64,000 bases of DNA, taken from Odoribacter sp. GTDB lineage: Bacteria; Bacteroidota; Bacteroidia; Bacteroidales; Marinifilaceae. Where the stretch lies: positions 102,337 through 166,336 of the forward strand of contig JAHHTT010000002.1 in NCBI GenBank assembly GCA_020024465.1. The letters run 5' to 3'. The notes below the pieces were generated by a model, which was given only the letters and a program-made list of their open reading frames with translations, was not told where the DNA came from and ran no database searches. The position numbers were made by a program, and so were the translations under genes. Of the stretch, positions 34,843-44,851 are shown one piece after another. Every line of letters starts with the position of its first letter. Position 1 is the first letter of the stretch.

Positions 34843-35471
34843 TGATAACTTAGATTTATGAATCTTTCATTAGATGTTACAAAACTAAGAAACAAATCCG
34901 AAAAACCTCATACATTTTCACATATTCCTTTTTCTTCTTCATATTTATTTTTTCAACAGAATCCAGAATATAATAGAACTTATAATTGAATTCTATTTCA
35001 ATTTATACAAAATTTTGGATAGTGTCAAATAAATCATAATTCTCGTTTTTATCCATTTAAAGCAATCATATAAGTTTAAATCATTAGGATACAACATCTT
35101 GATTTCATTTTATATGCTTTATATCCTATGTCTGAAACAATACAGCTTTTACTTATTTCGGAACTTTTTATAAAATATTTCATCCTTCTTTTATAAAATA
35201 AAAGAGGATGGTTTTTCTAGTCTGTTTTGGTCAAAGTTGATTTTAGAGTATAAAAAACGGAACAAAATATAATTTATTCTATAGACCAATTTTTATTATA
35301 ATTTAAGGTAAAACGATTTAGGTTATTAAGGAGGACTATAATAGAGTGTCAATCGATTTTAAATTTTCCCAAAAGCATTATATTTGCAATGTTGTGTTTT
35401 TAAAATTAGCATAACGATATTTGACCAAAAGATTCATTTGGTATAATTAATGATATAAAATACTTAATAGC
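34843..35471. other. AT-rich divergent intergenic region
   Basis: About 630 bases between the patatin and cinA starts with no supported gene. It should hold both promoters. The clearest element is TATATTTG at 35379-35386; the rest shows no repeats or hairpins I could support. Confidence 0.5.
35379..35386 (+). promoter_or_regulatory. Candidate -7 element of cinA
   Basis: TATATTTG fits TAnnTTTG; the cinA ATG is 86 bases downstream. The -33 region is T-rich without a clear TTTG. Confidence 0.4.
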
Positions 35472-36695
35472 ATGAGGGTAATTATTATTACAATTGGAGA
35501 TGAGATTCTAATGGGACAGATTTTAGATACAAATTCTCAATATATAGCAAAACGTCTGACGAATATTGGAGTAGAAGTCATTGAAATGTTAACGATACCC
35601 GACAAAAGAGATGAAATATATGAAACGGTAGGCTATGCAATGGAACAAAGCGATCTTGTTTTGGTAACCGGAGGATTGGGGCCAACAAAGGATGATGTGA
35701 CGAAAAAGGTGCTGGCTGATTTTTTCGGAACAAGGCTCGTGTTTAATGAGCAGGCTATGGCGTGGCTAGAGGAACTGTTGCGAAATCGTAATCTGCCGAT
35801 GAATGAAGGTAACCGTTCACAGGCCTATCTGCCAGAAAACTGCCAGTTGCTGCGCAATTTTAAGGGTACGGCTTCGGGTATGTGGTTTGAAAAGGGAGGT
35901 AAGTCGTTGATATCCATGCCAGGTGTAACTTTCGAAATGGAGCACTTGATGGATACTTATGTTATTCCAGAGTTGAAGGCTAAATATCCTAATCTGCAGT
36001 TGGAATATCGGATGTTGAAGGTGTATGATGTACCTGAGTCACAGCTAGCAGCACATTTGGAAAAGTGGGAAGCTAATTTGAAAGAAGGATTCAAATTAGC
36101 TTATTTACCTTCTCCTGGTATGGTGCGTTTACGTATAACAGCTAAAGGTGAGGCTGTAAAGGATTTGGACAATATGTATGAAAGCCTGAAGGCAGAATTG
36201 CAAAGAATGCGCTATACAGAGGGGGATGCTACATTGGAAATGCTGGTTGGACGTCTGTTACGGGAGAAAGGAATGACTGTGGCTACGGCTGAAAGTTGCA
36301 CAGGCGGAGAAATTGCTCATCTACTAACCTCCGTACCAGGCAGTTCAAATTATTTTAAAGGGGCAATTGTAGCATATACCAATGAAGTAAAGATAAATGT
36401 CCTGGGAGTGAATCCTACCGATATCAAACAGAAAGGAGTGGTAAGCAAACCAGTAGTATTGCAGATGGCAGAAGGAGTAAAACGAGTGATGTGTACGGAT
36501 TATGCCGTGGCTACATCGGGAATTGCAGGCCCTACAGGTGGTTCGCCTGAAAAGCCAGTCGGCACGGTGTGGATTGGTGTGACTACTCCACATGGAAGTT
36601 TCGCACATAAGTATGTTTTCTCTTTTACCCGTGAGCGCAATATTGCGAAGGCTGCTAGCAAAGCTTTGGAATTGTTGTTTATGGAAATTATATAG
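35472..36695 (+). CDS. cinA: CinA-family protein, nicotinamide-nucleotide amidase type
   Basis: A 407-residue two-domain protein. The N-terminal half is MoCF-like (IITIGDEILMGQILDTNSQY, VLVTGGLGPTKDDVTKK, and the P-GTASGMWFEKGGK-type segment). The C-terminal half (from about residue 255) is the CinA amidase domain with TVATAESCTGGEIAHLLTSV and ATSGIAGPTGGSPEKPVGTV. CinA proteins recycle pyridine nucleotides by deamidating NMN; the competence link is historical. The hydrolase gene follows 2 bases after the stop. Confidence 0.93.
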   Translation: MRVIIITIGDEILMGQILDTNSQYIAKRLTNIGVEVIEMLTIPDKRDEIYETVGYAMEQSDLVLVTGGLGPTKDDVTKKVLADFFGTRLVFNEQAMAWLEELLRNRNLPMNEGNRSQAYLPENCQLLRNFKGTASGMWFEKGGKSLISMPGVTFEMEHLMDTYVIPELKAKYPNLQLEYRMLKVYDVPESQLAAHLEKWEANLKEGFKLAYLPSPGMVRLRITAKGEAVKDLDNMYESLKAELQRMRYTEGDATLEMLVGRLLREKGMTVATAESCTGGEIAHLLTSVPGSSNYFKGAIVAYTNEVKINVLGVNPTDIKQKGVVSKPVVLQMAEGVKRVMCTDYAVATSGIAGPTGGSPEKPVGTVWIGVTTPHGSFAHKYVFSFTRERNIAKAASKALELLFMEII

Positions 36696-36697
36696 GA

Positions 36698-37690
36698 ATG
36701 AAAAGACGTTATGTGATATCGTTGGGAATGATAGTATTGGTGACAACCGTATATCTGACCGGGCCGCGTTTGAAACGGACAGAGTTGAATCTTGAATTAC
36801 CAACGATTGATGTTGGGATTGATGAAATTGAGGATTATGTGGCACAGCGGGAGGTTGCATTGCCTGTGAAACCTGGAAATGAGAGTATAGTGGTATGGGC
36901 GGATTCTGTGGCACGACCGACAGAATATGTGTTACTTTATTTACATGGTTTTACAGCAAGCCGTTATGAAGGATATCCGGTGACACATGATTTTATTGAA
37001 ACGTTCGGTGTCAATGCTTATCTACCTCGTCTGGCCGGACATGGATTGGAGGTTGACGAACCTTTATTGGATATGACTCCTGCCAATCTTTATGAATCCG
37101 CTAAAGAGGCGTTGGTGATAGCACACAAACTGGGGAAGAAAGTGGTAGTGATGGGGACATCTACTGGTTGCACGCTGGCTTTGATGTTGGCTGCTGATTT
37201 TCCGGCGATGGTGGACGGACTGATACTTTATTCTCCGAATATACGTATCAGAAATTCTGCATCATTGCTATTGAGCGGTCCGTGGGGGTTACAGTTATCA
37301 AGGATTGTGCATGGTGGATTGTATGCCGTATCTGATGACTCCATTGACAGTGAGGATTGTAAGTATTGGTATTGCCGTTACCGTGTTGAGGCACAGGTTT
37401 ATTTGCAGCAATTATTGGATATGCGAATGCAACGTAAAGAATTTGGCCGAGTGCGACAGCCATTGTTTTTAGGGTATTATTATAAAGATGACGAGCATCA
37501 AGATGGCACGGTAGAAGTCAAAGCTGCCTTGCAGATGTTCGAAGAGGTGGGAACACCTGAAAATAGGAAGGTAAAAAAGGCATTCCCGAAAGCGGGAGCA
37601 CACGTAATTGCCTGCGAATTGACTTCCGGTGCTGTTGCAGAGGTCCGTACCGCAACCTTTGAATTTGCCCGCAATGTGTTGGGAATGTAA
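36698..37690 (+). CDS. Alpha/beta hydrolase
   Basis: The 330-residue protein begins with a membrane/signal segment (VISLGMIVLVTTVYLTGP). An alpha/beta hydrolase fold follows, with oxyanion strand VLLYLHGFTASRYEG (about residues 77-91), nucleophile elbow VVVMGTSTGCTLAL (GxSxG, about 146-159) and a late His in AFPKAGAHVIACEL. This suits an envelope-anchored esterase or lipase of unknown substrate. It is coupled to cinA, which is not an obvious functional link. Confidence 0.85.
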   Translation: MKRRYVISLGMIVLVTTVYLTGPRLKRTELNLELPTIDVGIDEIEDYVAQREVALPVKPGNESIVVWADSVARPTEYVLLYLHGFTASRYEGYPVTHDFIETFGVNAYLPRLAGHGLEVDEPLLDMTPANLYESAKEALVIAHKLGKKVVVMGTSTGCTLALMLAADFPAMVDGLILYSPNIRIRNSASLLLSGPWGLQLSRIVHGGLYAVSDDSIDSEDCKYWYCRYRVEAQVYLQQLLDMRMQRKEFGRVRQPLFLGYYYKDDEHQDGTVEVKAALQMFEEVGTPENRKVKKAFPKAGAHVIACELTSGAVAEVRTATFEFARNVLGM

Positions 37691-37720
37691 GGGAAATAAA
37701 AGCAATAATTATTTCCTCTT

Positions 37721-38899
37721 TTACTTTTTAAATGGTTCCGTTGCTCTCGAGAAGATTCCTTGCAGCCAGGCGAGTGTCATACCGTAGTTGCTGACGGGGA
37801 TACCTGCTTCTATGGCCGGTTGGATCCGGTTGCGTAATTGGCGTGCTGTCACCATGCAACCCCCGCATTGGATGATGAGGGCATAGTCGGTAAAAGGACG
37901 GCTGATGCGATCAAGACTGGCAATAAAGTCAAATTCAAGAAATTTACCTGTACATTGTCGTAGCATAGCAGGAATTTTGTATCGTCCGATATCTTCACAG
38001 GAAACATGGTGTGAACAGGATTCAAGCATAAGAATTCTGTCTCCATCTCGAAGATTTGCAATTTGATGTGTACCTTTTAGATATTTAGAAAAATTGCCTT
38101 TGAAGTGTGCAAATACTATACTAAAACTTGTAAGAGCAATATCTGCCGGTATAAGTGATGCTACTTTACCGAAAACCTGACTGTCGGTTACCACTAAATC
38201 TGGGCGCAATAGACTACGCTCGAAGAAAATCGGAATCTCTTCCGGTTGCAGTACAATACTTATACAGCGGTTGTCTAAAATGTCCCGTAGCATTTGCACT
38301 TGTGGCAGTATCATGCGTCCTGTAGGTGCTTCGGAATCAATTGGTGTTACCAGCATGATTAACTGACCAGACTGAATTAAATGACCTAACAGAGATCGTT
38401 TCTCCGGTGTACCTATCAATCGGATGATTGATTGCATGAGGATTTCGCGATCGGGTTTGATAGTTGAGAAAGTAAGTAATTCTTTCTGATAAAGTTTACT
38501 GATGTATTGCTGTAATTCTGGCGTCAATGATTCTTCATCCGATTTGTTATACAAGATAATGAATGGCTGCCCCAAAACCTTGAATTTTTGTATCAATTGT
38601 TCTTCATAGCTTCCAAATTGATTATTACTGATGACAAGGATCACTGCATCTGCATGAAGTAATACTTCATGTGTTTTCTCTATGCGTAATTCTCCTAATG
38701 TCCCTTCATCATCAATGCCAGGAGTATCAATGAATACGACTGATGCTACACCGGGAATTTCATAGTTTTTTCTAACCGGGTCTGTGGTTGTGCCTGGAAT
38801 TGCCGATACAACAGCTTTTTCTTGATTCAAGATACAATTAATAAGAGAACTTTTACCTGTATTTCGTCGTCCTATAATTGCGATATGTATTTTGTCCAT
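37721..38899 (-). CDS. hydF: [FeFe]-hydrogenase maturation GTPase HydF
   Basis: HydF is the scaffold on which the 2Fe subcluster of [FeFe] hydrogenase is assembled before transfer to HydA. The 392-residue product has a TrmE-like GTPase domain (GRRNTGKSSLIN at about residues 10-21, VFIDTPGIDDEG as G3, and IILYNKSDEE as G4) and the C-terminal cluster ligands in SCSHHVSCEDIG and QCGGCMV. No hydE, hydG or hydrogenase gene is nearby; they must be elsewhere if the pathway is complete. Confidence 0.95.
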   Translation of the reverse strand: MDKIHIAIIGRRNTGKSSLINCILNQEKAVVSAIPGTTTDPVRKNYEIPGVASVVFIDTPGIDDEGTLGELRIEKTHEVLLHADAVILVISNNQFGSYEEQLIQKFKVLGQPFIILYNKSDEESLTPELQQYISKLYQKELLTFSTIKPDREILMQSIIRLIGTPEKRSLLGHLIQSGQLIMLVTPIDSEAPTGRMILPQVQMLRDILDNRCISIVLQPEEIPIFFERSLLRPDLVVTDSQVFGKVASLIPADIALTSFSIVFAHFKGNFSKYLKGTHQIANLRDGDRILMLESCSHHVSCEDIGRYKIPAMLRQCTGKFLEFDFIASLDRISRPFTDYALIIQCGGCMVTARQLRNRIQPAIEAGIPVSNYGMTLAWLQGIFSRATEPFKK

Positions 38900-38912
38900 G
38901 TGCGTGTGCCGA

Positions 38913-40064
38913 TTATTTATATATATTTACATCTTCTGCTGTGATTGTTGGGCTTCCGAGAATAATCAGACGTTCTATAACATTACGCAATTCACGGATA
39001 TTACCTGTCCATTCGTAGCTTTTCAACATCTCAATAGCTTCAGTGGTTATCTGTTTGCGCGCTATGCCCATTTCTGCACAGATCGTGTCAAGAAAATATT
39101 CGGTTAGTTCTGTAATATCTTCTGGGCGGTCCTTCAGGGCTGGAACTTCTATAATAATGACACAGAGACGATGATAAAGGTCTTCACGAAAGGTACCTTT
39201 TTTGATTTCTTCTTTGAGGTTTTTATTAGTTGCTGCAATTACCCGTACATCCACATTAATATCAGAGTCGCTACCGATACGGCTGATCTTATTTTCTTGG
39301 AGCGCTCGCAAAACTTTCGCTTGTGCCTCGAGGCTCATATCACCTATTTCATCCAAGAAAAGCGTACCTCCTGTAGCCAATTCGAATTTTCCTTTTTTTT
39401 GTTTGATCGCCGAGGTAAATGCTCCTTTTTCGTGACCGAATAATTCACTTTCTATCAGTTCTGAGGGAATAGCGGCACAATTGACTTCAATGAAGGCTTT
39501 ATCCTGACGATTGCTTTGTTCGTGCAATTGGTGAGCAACCAGTTCTTTTCCGCAACCGTTGGGACCTGTTATCAAGACTCTGGCATCTGAAATAGCTACT
39601 TTGGCAATCATTTCACGAATATGGTTGAGTGCTGACGATGAACCAATCATTTCGTACTTTTTACTGACTTTTGTTTTGAGTGTCTGCTGTTCTTGTAACA
39701 ACTGGCTTTTGTCTGTCGCATTTTTGATGGTTATTAGAATGCGATTGAGATCTAAAGGTTTTTCTATAAAGTCGTAAGCTCCTTTTTTGATGGCCTCAAT
39801 GGCAGTATCAATGGTGCCATGTCCAGAAATCATGATTACTGAGATTTCCGGTGCTATTTCCTTGATTCTTTCCAGCACTTCGATTCCTTCCATTTTAGGC
39901 ATTTTTATGTCACAAAATACTACGTCAGGTTTATTGGATTTTACGGCAACTAATCCTTCCAAACCATTTTCTGCAATGGAAACTTCGTAACCTTCAAAGG
40001 ATAAGATGTCTTTCATTGAATTGCGTATGCTTTTTTCGTCGTCAATTACAAGTATTTTTGCCAT
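38913..40064 (-). CDS. Sigma-54-type response regulator without visible HTH
   Basis: A 383-residue protein with a receiver domain (ILVIDDEKSIRNSMKDIL; phosphorylated Asp in VVFCDIKMP, about residue 54) and an AAA+ domain (Walker A-like GPNGCGKELVAHQLHEQ; Walker B GGTLFLDEIGDM). The GAFTGA loop reads GAFTSA. The chain ends soon after WTGNIRELRNVIERL, leaving no room for the Fis-type DNA-binding domain. Start is ATG 40064; the longer frame begins at a TTG upstream. It may act at sigma-54 promoters from solution, or in another way. Confidence 0.85.
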   Translation of the reverse strand: MAKILVIDDEKSIRNSMKDILSFEGYEVSIAENGLEGLVAVKSNKPDVVFCDIKMPKMEGIEVLERIKEIAPEISVIMISGHGTIDTAIEAIKKGAYDFIEKPLDLNRILITIKNATDKSQLLQEQQTLKTKVSKKYEMIGSSSALNHIREMIAKVAISDARVLITGPNGCGKELVAHQLHEQSNRQDKAFIEVNCAAIPSELIESELFGHEKGAFTSAIKQKKGKFELATGGTLFLDEIGDMSLEAQAKVLRALQENKISRIGSDSDINVDVRVIAATNKNLKEEIKKGTFREDLYHRLCVIIIEVPALKDRPEDITELTEYFLDTICAEMGIARKQITTEAIEMLKSYEWTGNIRELRNVIERLIILGSPTITAEDVNIYK

Positions 40065-40824
40065 AGTTGTTTTTATTATGTTACGACAAAAATAGTGAAA
40101 CTCGCTCAAATATGGATGGATTTAGGAAAAATAATGTAAACGATTGGAGTTTCAGGGAGATATACAGCATTATTCCACATTCGTTAATTATGTGCTTTTG
40201 AAGCCGATTTTTGAATAATTAAGCAGAAAAATTGCTACCCATCGGGTATCCATTCCACCTGCACCCAAATTATTTGATAATCTGAAAATTACTAAAATCA
40301 ACGGTACACGATTAAAGCTCAAAAAGATTGAGTATTGTCAATTACTAATCCTTAACATGTACTTCTAGATGTCAAAGAACATCCCATACAGCTCAAAATC
40401 ATTAAAGACTGACATAAACGGAAGGGAATACCTTATCATAACCTCGCAGTACTCATCATCTTAACTAGCATGATATGGTAAGTGACCCTACAATAGCTAA
40501 TGCTGTCTTTTATCGTATCATTCACACGGTTCATACCACTGAATTATACGCTGAAAATATACGTAAATTAAGGTTTAAGAAAAACCAGAGAATTTAAAAG
40601 TAAAAAATAAAATCAACTTTAGTCAAAATATTTTTCTACTCTGATTAATCAGCCTGCAACTTTATGTCATTATGTCATTAACAACTGACAAAAAAAATCT
40701 TCATACAAATAATTCCGCCATTTTTACAAAAAAACTTCTGTATTTGCCAATGGCACACCATTTGATAAAAGAAAGATGTGTTTGATTTAAAAATCTGATA
40801 AATAACAATAAAAATATAACAATT
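40065..40824. other. Long intergenic region upstream of dnaK
   Basis: About 760 bases without an intact gene. The middle (about 40240-40600) has short plus-strand peptide stretches such as APKLFDNLKITKINGTRLKL broken by stops, so it may be an old gene or IS remnant that I cannot name. The dnaK promoter should lie in the last ~150 bases. Confidence 0.4.
40751..40765 (+). promoter_or_regulatory. Sigma-54-like motif upstream of dnaK
   Basis: TGGCACACCATTTGA resembles the -24/-12 pattern TGGCAC-N5-TTGC except for A in place of the final C. It is 59 bases before the dnaK ATG. A chance match is possible. Confidence 0.25.
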
Positions 40825-42735
40825 ATGGGAAAGATTATTGGAATAGACTTAGGAACTACCAATTCATGTGTTGCTGTAATGGAAGGTAACGAACCGGTAG
40901 TAATACCAAATAGTGAAGGTAGACGTACAACTCCTTCTATCGTAGCATTTGTAGACAATGGCGAACGTAAAGTAGGCGATCCTGCAAAACGTCAAGCAAT
41001 CACCAATCCTCACAAAACAATTTACTCTATCAAGCGTTTCATGGGAGAAACCTTTGCTCAAGTAGATAATGAAATTAACCGTGTAGCATATCAAGTAATA
41101 CGCGGCGATAACAATACTCCACGTGTTGTCATTGAGAACCGTCAGTATTCACCTCAAGAAATTTCAGCAATGGTTCTTCAGAAAATGAAAAAAACTGCTG
41201 AAGATTATCTAGGTCAAGAAGTGTCAGAAGCTGTTATCACTGTGCCAGCATATTTCAATGACGCACAACGTCAAGCAACCAAAGAAGCTGGTGAGATCGC
41301 AGGTTTAACAGTAAAACGTATTATCAACGAACCAACAGCAGCAGCATTAGCATATGGTTTGGATAAAAAAACACAAGATCAGAAAATTGCAGTATTTGAT
41401 CTTGGTGGCGGTACATTTGATATTTCAATTTTGGAATTAGGAGATGGAGTTTTTGAAGTAAAATCAACTAATGGAGATACTCATCTAGGTGGTGATGACT
41501 TTGATGATAAAATTATTAACTGGTTGGCAGATGAATTTCAAAAAGACGAAGGAATTGACATTCGTAAAGATGCAATGGCACACCAGCGCTTAAAAGAAGC
41601 TGCAGAAAAAGCAAAAATTGAATTGTCAAGTTCTACCTCTACTGAAATCAATTTACCATATATTTTTCCTGTTAATGGGATTCCCAAACACTTAGTACGC
41701 ACTCTAAGCCGTGCTCAATTTGAACAATTGTGCTATGATCTGATTCAGGCAACCATTGAACCATGCCGTAAAGCATTGAACGATGCTAATATGAAATCTT
41801 CGGACATTGATGAAATAATTCTTGTTGGAGGATCTACCCGTATTCCTGCTGTACAACAAAAAGTACAGGAATTCTTCGGAAAAACTCCATCTAAAGGAGT
41901 TAATCCAGATGAAGTTGTAGCTGTAGGAGCAGCTATTCAGGGGGGAGTATTAACAGGAGAAGTAAAAGATGTATTGTTACTTGATGTTACACCTCTGTCA
42001 TTAGGCATTGAAACGTTAGGTGGAGTTATGACTAAATTAATTGAAGCTAATACAACAATCCCAACCAAAAAATCAGAAGTATTCTCTACAGCTGCTGATA
42101 ATCAGCCTTCAGTAGAAATTCATATTTTACAGGGAGAACGTCCAATGGCACGTGATAATAAAACTATTGGCCGCTTTCATTTGGATAGCATCCCACCTGC
42201 TCCGCGTGGAGTACCTCAAATTGAAGTTACTTTTGACATCGATGCCAATGGTATACTGAATGTATCTGCCAAAGATAAAGCTACTGGTAAAGAGCAATCA
42301 ATTCGTATTGAAGCTTCATCAGGTTTATCTGATACAGAAATCAAGCGAATGAAAGACGAGGCTGCTGCCAACGCTGCTGCTGACCAACAGGAAAAAGAGA
42401 AAATTGATACTATCAATAAAGCCGACTCTATGATTTTCCAAACAGAAAAGCAATTGAAAGAATTTGGAGATAAATTGCCCGTAGATAAGAAAGCTCCGAT
42501 TGAATCAGCTCTTCAAGAATTGAAGGATGCACATAAAGCTCAAGACATTGCGCGCATCAATGTATCTATTGATAAATTAAATAATGTATTTCAAGCTGCA
42601 TCACAAGAAATATACAATACACAAGCTCAACAACAACAAAGTGCACAGAACCATCAAAACAACACTAATACCAATCAACCAAACAACGGAAAAGATCAAG
42701 AAGTAACTGATGTTGATTTTGAGGAAGTCAAATGA
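40825..42735 (+). CDS. dnaK: Chaperone DnaK (Hsp70)
   Basis: The 636-residue protein is the cytoplasmic Hsp70. ATPase domain: IGIDLGTTNSCVAV at the start, VITVPAYFNDAQRQATKEAG, INEPTAAALAYGLD, VFDLGGGTFDISIL and ILVGGSTRIPAVQ. The substrate-binding domain begins after the linker DVLLLDVTPLSLGIETLGG. The tail is Gln/Asn-rich and ends VTDVDFEEVK. The final codons (from 42710) coincide with the attachment repeat of the mobilizable element inserted here; the original 3' end now lies at 62656. The protein itself is unbroken. Confidence 0.98.
   Translation: MGKIIGIDLGTTNSCVAVMEGNEPVVIPNSEGRRTTPSIVAFVDNGERKVGDPAKRQAITNPHKTIYSIKRFMGETFAQVDNEINRVAYQVIRGDNNTPRVVIENRQYSPQEISAMVLQKMKKTAEDYLGQEVSEAVITVPAYFNDAQRQATKEAGEIAGLTVKRIINEPTAAALAYGLDKKTQDQKIAVFDLGGGTFDISILELGDGVFEVKSTNGDTHLGGDDFDDKIINWLADEFQKDEGIDIRKDAMAHQRLKEAAEKAKIELSSSTSTEINLPYIFPVNGIPKHLVRTLSRAQFEQLCYDLIQATIEPCRKALNDANMKSSDIDEIILVGGSTRIPAVQQKVQEFFGKTPSKGVNPDEVVAVGAAIQGGVLTGEVKDVLLLDVTPLSLGIETLGGVMTKLIEANTTIPTKKSEVFSTAADNQPSVEIHILQGERPMARDNKTIGRFHLDSIPPAPRGVPQIEVTFDIDANGILNVSAKDKATGKEQSIRIEASSGLSDTEIKRMKDEAAANAAADQQEKEKIDTINKADSMIFQTEKQLKEFGDKLPVDKKAPIESALQELKDAHKAQDIARINVSIDKLNNVFQAASQEIYNTQAQQQQSAQNHQNNTNTNQPNNGKDQEVTDVDFEEVK
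42710..42728 (+). other. Left attachment repeat (in dnaK 3' end)
   Basis: ATGTTGATTTTGAGGAAGT, a 19-bp exact direct repeat of 62656-62674. Here it encodes the DVDFEEV end of DnaK, followed by CAAATGA supplied by the element side. Confidence 0.88.
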
Positions 42736-42770
42736 TTCCGATAAGTAAACAGATAATAAACGATAAGCAA

Positions 42771-42802
42771 AAGCGTGCAGCTCAATGAGTTGCACGCTTT
42801 TT
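42771..42802 (+). terminator. Terminator after dnaK, supplied by the element
   Basis: AAGCGTGCA pairs with TGCACGCTT around CTCAATGAG, followed by a T-run. The loop region CTCAATGAG also occurs in the displaced original terminator at 62716. Confidence 0.88.
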
Positions 42803-42938
42803 GCGTTTATGGGGTTCATGGTTGCTATGTGTTTTCTATGGGCTTTTTTATCTCTTATTTGCGACATGTTTGCGACACGTCTTATTTGGCGATAAGGTAC
42901 AACTTAGATTGATATAAACCATTTAAAACGAGAAGAAT

Positions 42939-43484
42939 ATGCCAAGAGGAAATTACACCATTCAAAGAAGTTGCGAGGAGTGTGGTAAAATCTTTACTCC
43001 TCCGACATTAGTGTCGAAGTATTGTTGTCCGGCTTGTTCCAAGAGGGCGTATAAGAAAAGACAAGTCGCAAAAGAGAAAGAAGCGATACGCCAAGCACTG
43101 ATTAGGCGAATACCATCCAACAAGGGGTATCTAACCGTAAAGGAAGCCATGCTGATTTACGGAATTAGTAAAGACGTCCTTTATCGTATGATACGGCAAG
43201 GCTTGATACCGTCATACAATTTTGGCCAGCGTCTGATACGCCTTAGTCGGCAGTATATGGATGAACACTTCAAAACAAAGGCAGGGAGTAGAAAGAGAAA
43301 AAAGGAAGCATTGTCCTTTGAACCCAAAGACTGTTATACTATCGGAGAGATTGCCAAGAAATTCCATATCAATGACAGCAGTGTATTTAAGCACATACGC
43401 CGTCATTCTATTCCTACACGCCAAATCGGTAACTATGTTTATGTTCCCAAATCTGAAATTGATAAATTATACAAGTCGTTATGA
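42939..43484 (+). CDS. Zinc-ribbon and double-HTH protein of the element
   Basis: The 181-residue protein opens with a Cys4 zinc-ribbon-like motif (CEECGKIF...CCPACSKR, about residues 11-32). Two HTH_17-type domains follow: YLTVKEAMLIYGISKDVLYR (about 61-80) and CYTIGEIAKKFHINDSSVFK (about 132-151), each with a wing-like end (GQRLIRLSRQYMDEHF; GNYVYVPKSEIDKLY). It overlaps the integrase start as ATGA. It probably acts as a recombination directionality or regulatory factor. Confidence 0.82.
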   Translation: MPRGNYTIQRSCEECGKIFTPPTLVSKYCCPACSKRAYKKRQVAKEKEAIRQALIRRIPSNKGYLTVKEAMLIYGISKDVLYRMIRQGLIPSYNFGQRLIRLSRQYMDEHFKTKAGSRKRKKEALSFEPKDCYTIGEIAKKFHINDSSVFKHIRRHSIPTRQIGNYVYVPKSEIDKLYKSL

Positions 43485-44743
43485 AGAAAGCATTACCTAA
43501 TACCAAAGTGACCGTCAAGCTCAGAAGGTCGAACTACAAAGAAGAGTGGTATCTGATTATAGAATCATACCCAGTTTATAAGCGAGGTTCAACTCGGGCA
43601 AGCCGTGTGGTAGAATCCATTAACCGGACTATATCTACACCCATTTGGGACAAGTCGTCCATTGCACGTATCCTGCCGGATGGAACATTCAACTATAAGC
43701 CTAAGCGTGATTTGAATGGGATTATCCAATGCCGTTCAACGATAGATCAAGAGGCTTGTATCTATGCAGACAATGTGCGTAAGTTGCGGCAACATGAATA
43801 CGATAGTGCCATCCTTTACACTGATAAGGAAAACGAAATCGCTGCACAGAATGAGCGGAGCGAACAGGATTTTATCAAGTATTTCAATCGTATTATAAGC
43901 ACACGTCATCCCAATAGTTCCGATTCGATAATAGTCAACTGGAGGCGTGTAGGTGAATTATTGAAAATGTATTCGCAAGGGCAGCCAATTCCATTCAAGG
44001 CAATTTCCGTTAAACTGCTTGAAGATATTAAGATGTTCCTTCTCCGTGCCCCAATGGGAGGGAATAAGAAAGGTACTATCTCACAAAACACGGCATCAAC
44101 CTATTTTTCCATACTCAAAGCCGGATTGAAACAGGCATTCATTGATGAATATCTGACCGTTGATATTAGTGCGAAAGTAAAGGGAATAACAAACATTGAG
44201 AAACCTCGCGTTGCACTTACCATGAATGAAGTGCAAATGTTGGTTGATACTCCTTGCAAGGATGATGTTTTGAAACGTGCGTTCTTGTTCTCTATTCTCA
44301 CTGGATTGCGGCATAGCGATATTCAAACTTTGAAATGGAAACAAATTCAGCAAACAAGCAAGGGTACATGGCAAGCAGTCGTAATTCAGCAAAAGACAAA
44401 AAGGCCCGATTACAAGCCAGTCACTCAACAAGCACTTCAACTATGCGGCATACGTCCAGACGATGATGAAGCACTTGTTTTTGAAGGATTGACTGATGCC
44501 TCTTGGATTTCTCGCCCGTTGAAAGTCTGGATAGAAGCATCCGGTATCAAGAAGCACATCACCTTCCATTGTGGCCGCCATAGCTACGCTTCGCTGTTGC
44601 TGGAAAATGGCGTTGACATATATACCATCAAGTCTTTGATGGGACATACTAATGTCAAAACCACGCAGATTTATACGCACATCGTAAACGAACAAAAAGA
44701 GAAAGCCGCCAATACACTACATATAGAAAATTTGGATTTATAA
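43481..44743 (+). CDS. Tyrosine recombinase/integrase of the dnaK element
   Basis: A 420-residue integrase. After an arm-type domain (KVTVKLRRSNYKEEWYLIIE) and a core-binding domain comes the catalytic domain with Arg in ILTGLRHSDIQTLKW, H-x-x-R in FHCGRHSYASLLLENG, His in LMGHTNVKTTQIYTH and the Tyr nucleophile there. Unlike the ICE integrase it keeps the first catalytic Arg. It presumably acts on the 19-bp site in dnaK. Two hairpins follow its stop. Confidence 0.93.
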   Translation: MKKALPNTKVTVKLRRSNYKEEWYLIIESYPVYKRGSTRASRVVESINRTISTPIWDKSSIARILPDGTFNYKPKRDLNGIIQCRSTIDQEACIYADNVRKLRQHEYDSAILYTDKENEIAAQNERSEQDFIKYFNRIISTRHPNSSDSIIVNWRRVGELLKMYSQGQPIPFKAISVKLLEDIKMFLLRAPMGGNKKGTISQNTASTYFSILKAGLKQAFIDEYLTVDISAKVKGITNIEKPRVALTMNEVQMLVDTPCKDDVLKRAFLFSILTGLRHSDIQTLKWKQIQQTSKGTWQAVVIQQKTKRPDYKPVTQQALQLCGIRPDDDEALVFEGLTDASWISRPLKVWIEASGIKKHITFHCGRHSYASLLLENGVDIYTIKSLMGHTNVKTTQIYTHIVNEQKEKAANTLHIENLDL

Positions 44744-44814
44744 GTTGTGGTGGGGGCTCCCACCGTTGAGCACCAATGACTTATGTAATTCCAATCATAT
44801 ACTTACCACCGTTT

Positions 44815-44851
44815 ACCCCTCATGAAGCATCGGCTTTTTGAGGGGTGTTTT
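44815..44851 (+). terminator. Terminator after the element integrase
   Basis: ACCCCTCA (44815-44822) pairs with TGAGGGGT (44839-44846), followed by GTTTT. A second short hairpin at 44749-44764 lies nearer the stop codon. Confidence 0.65.
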
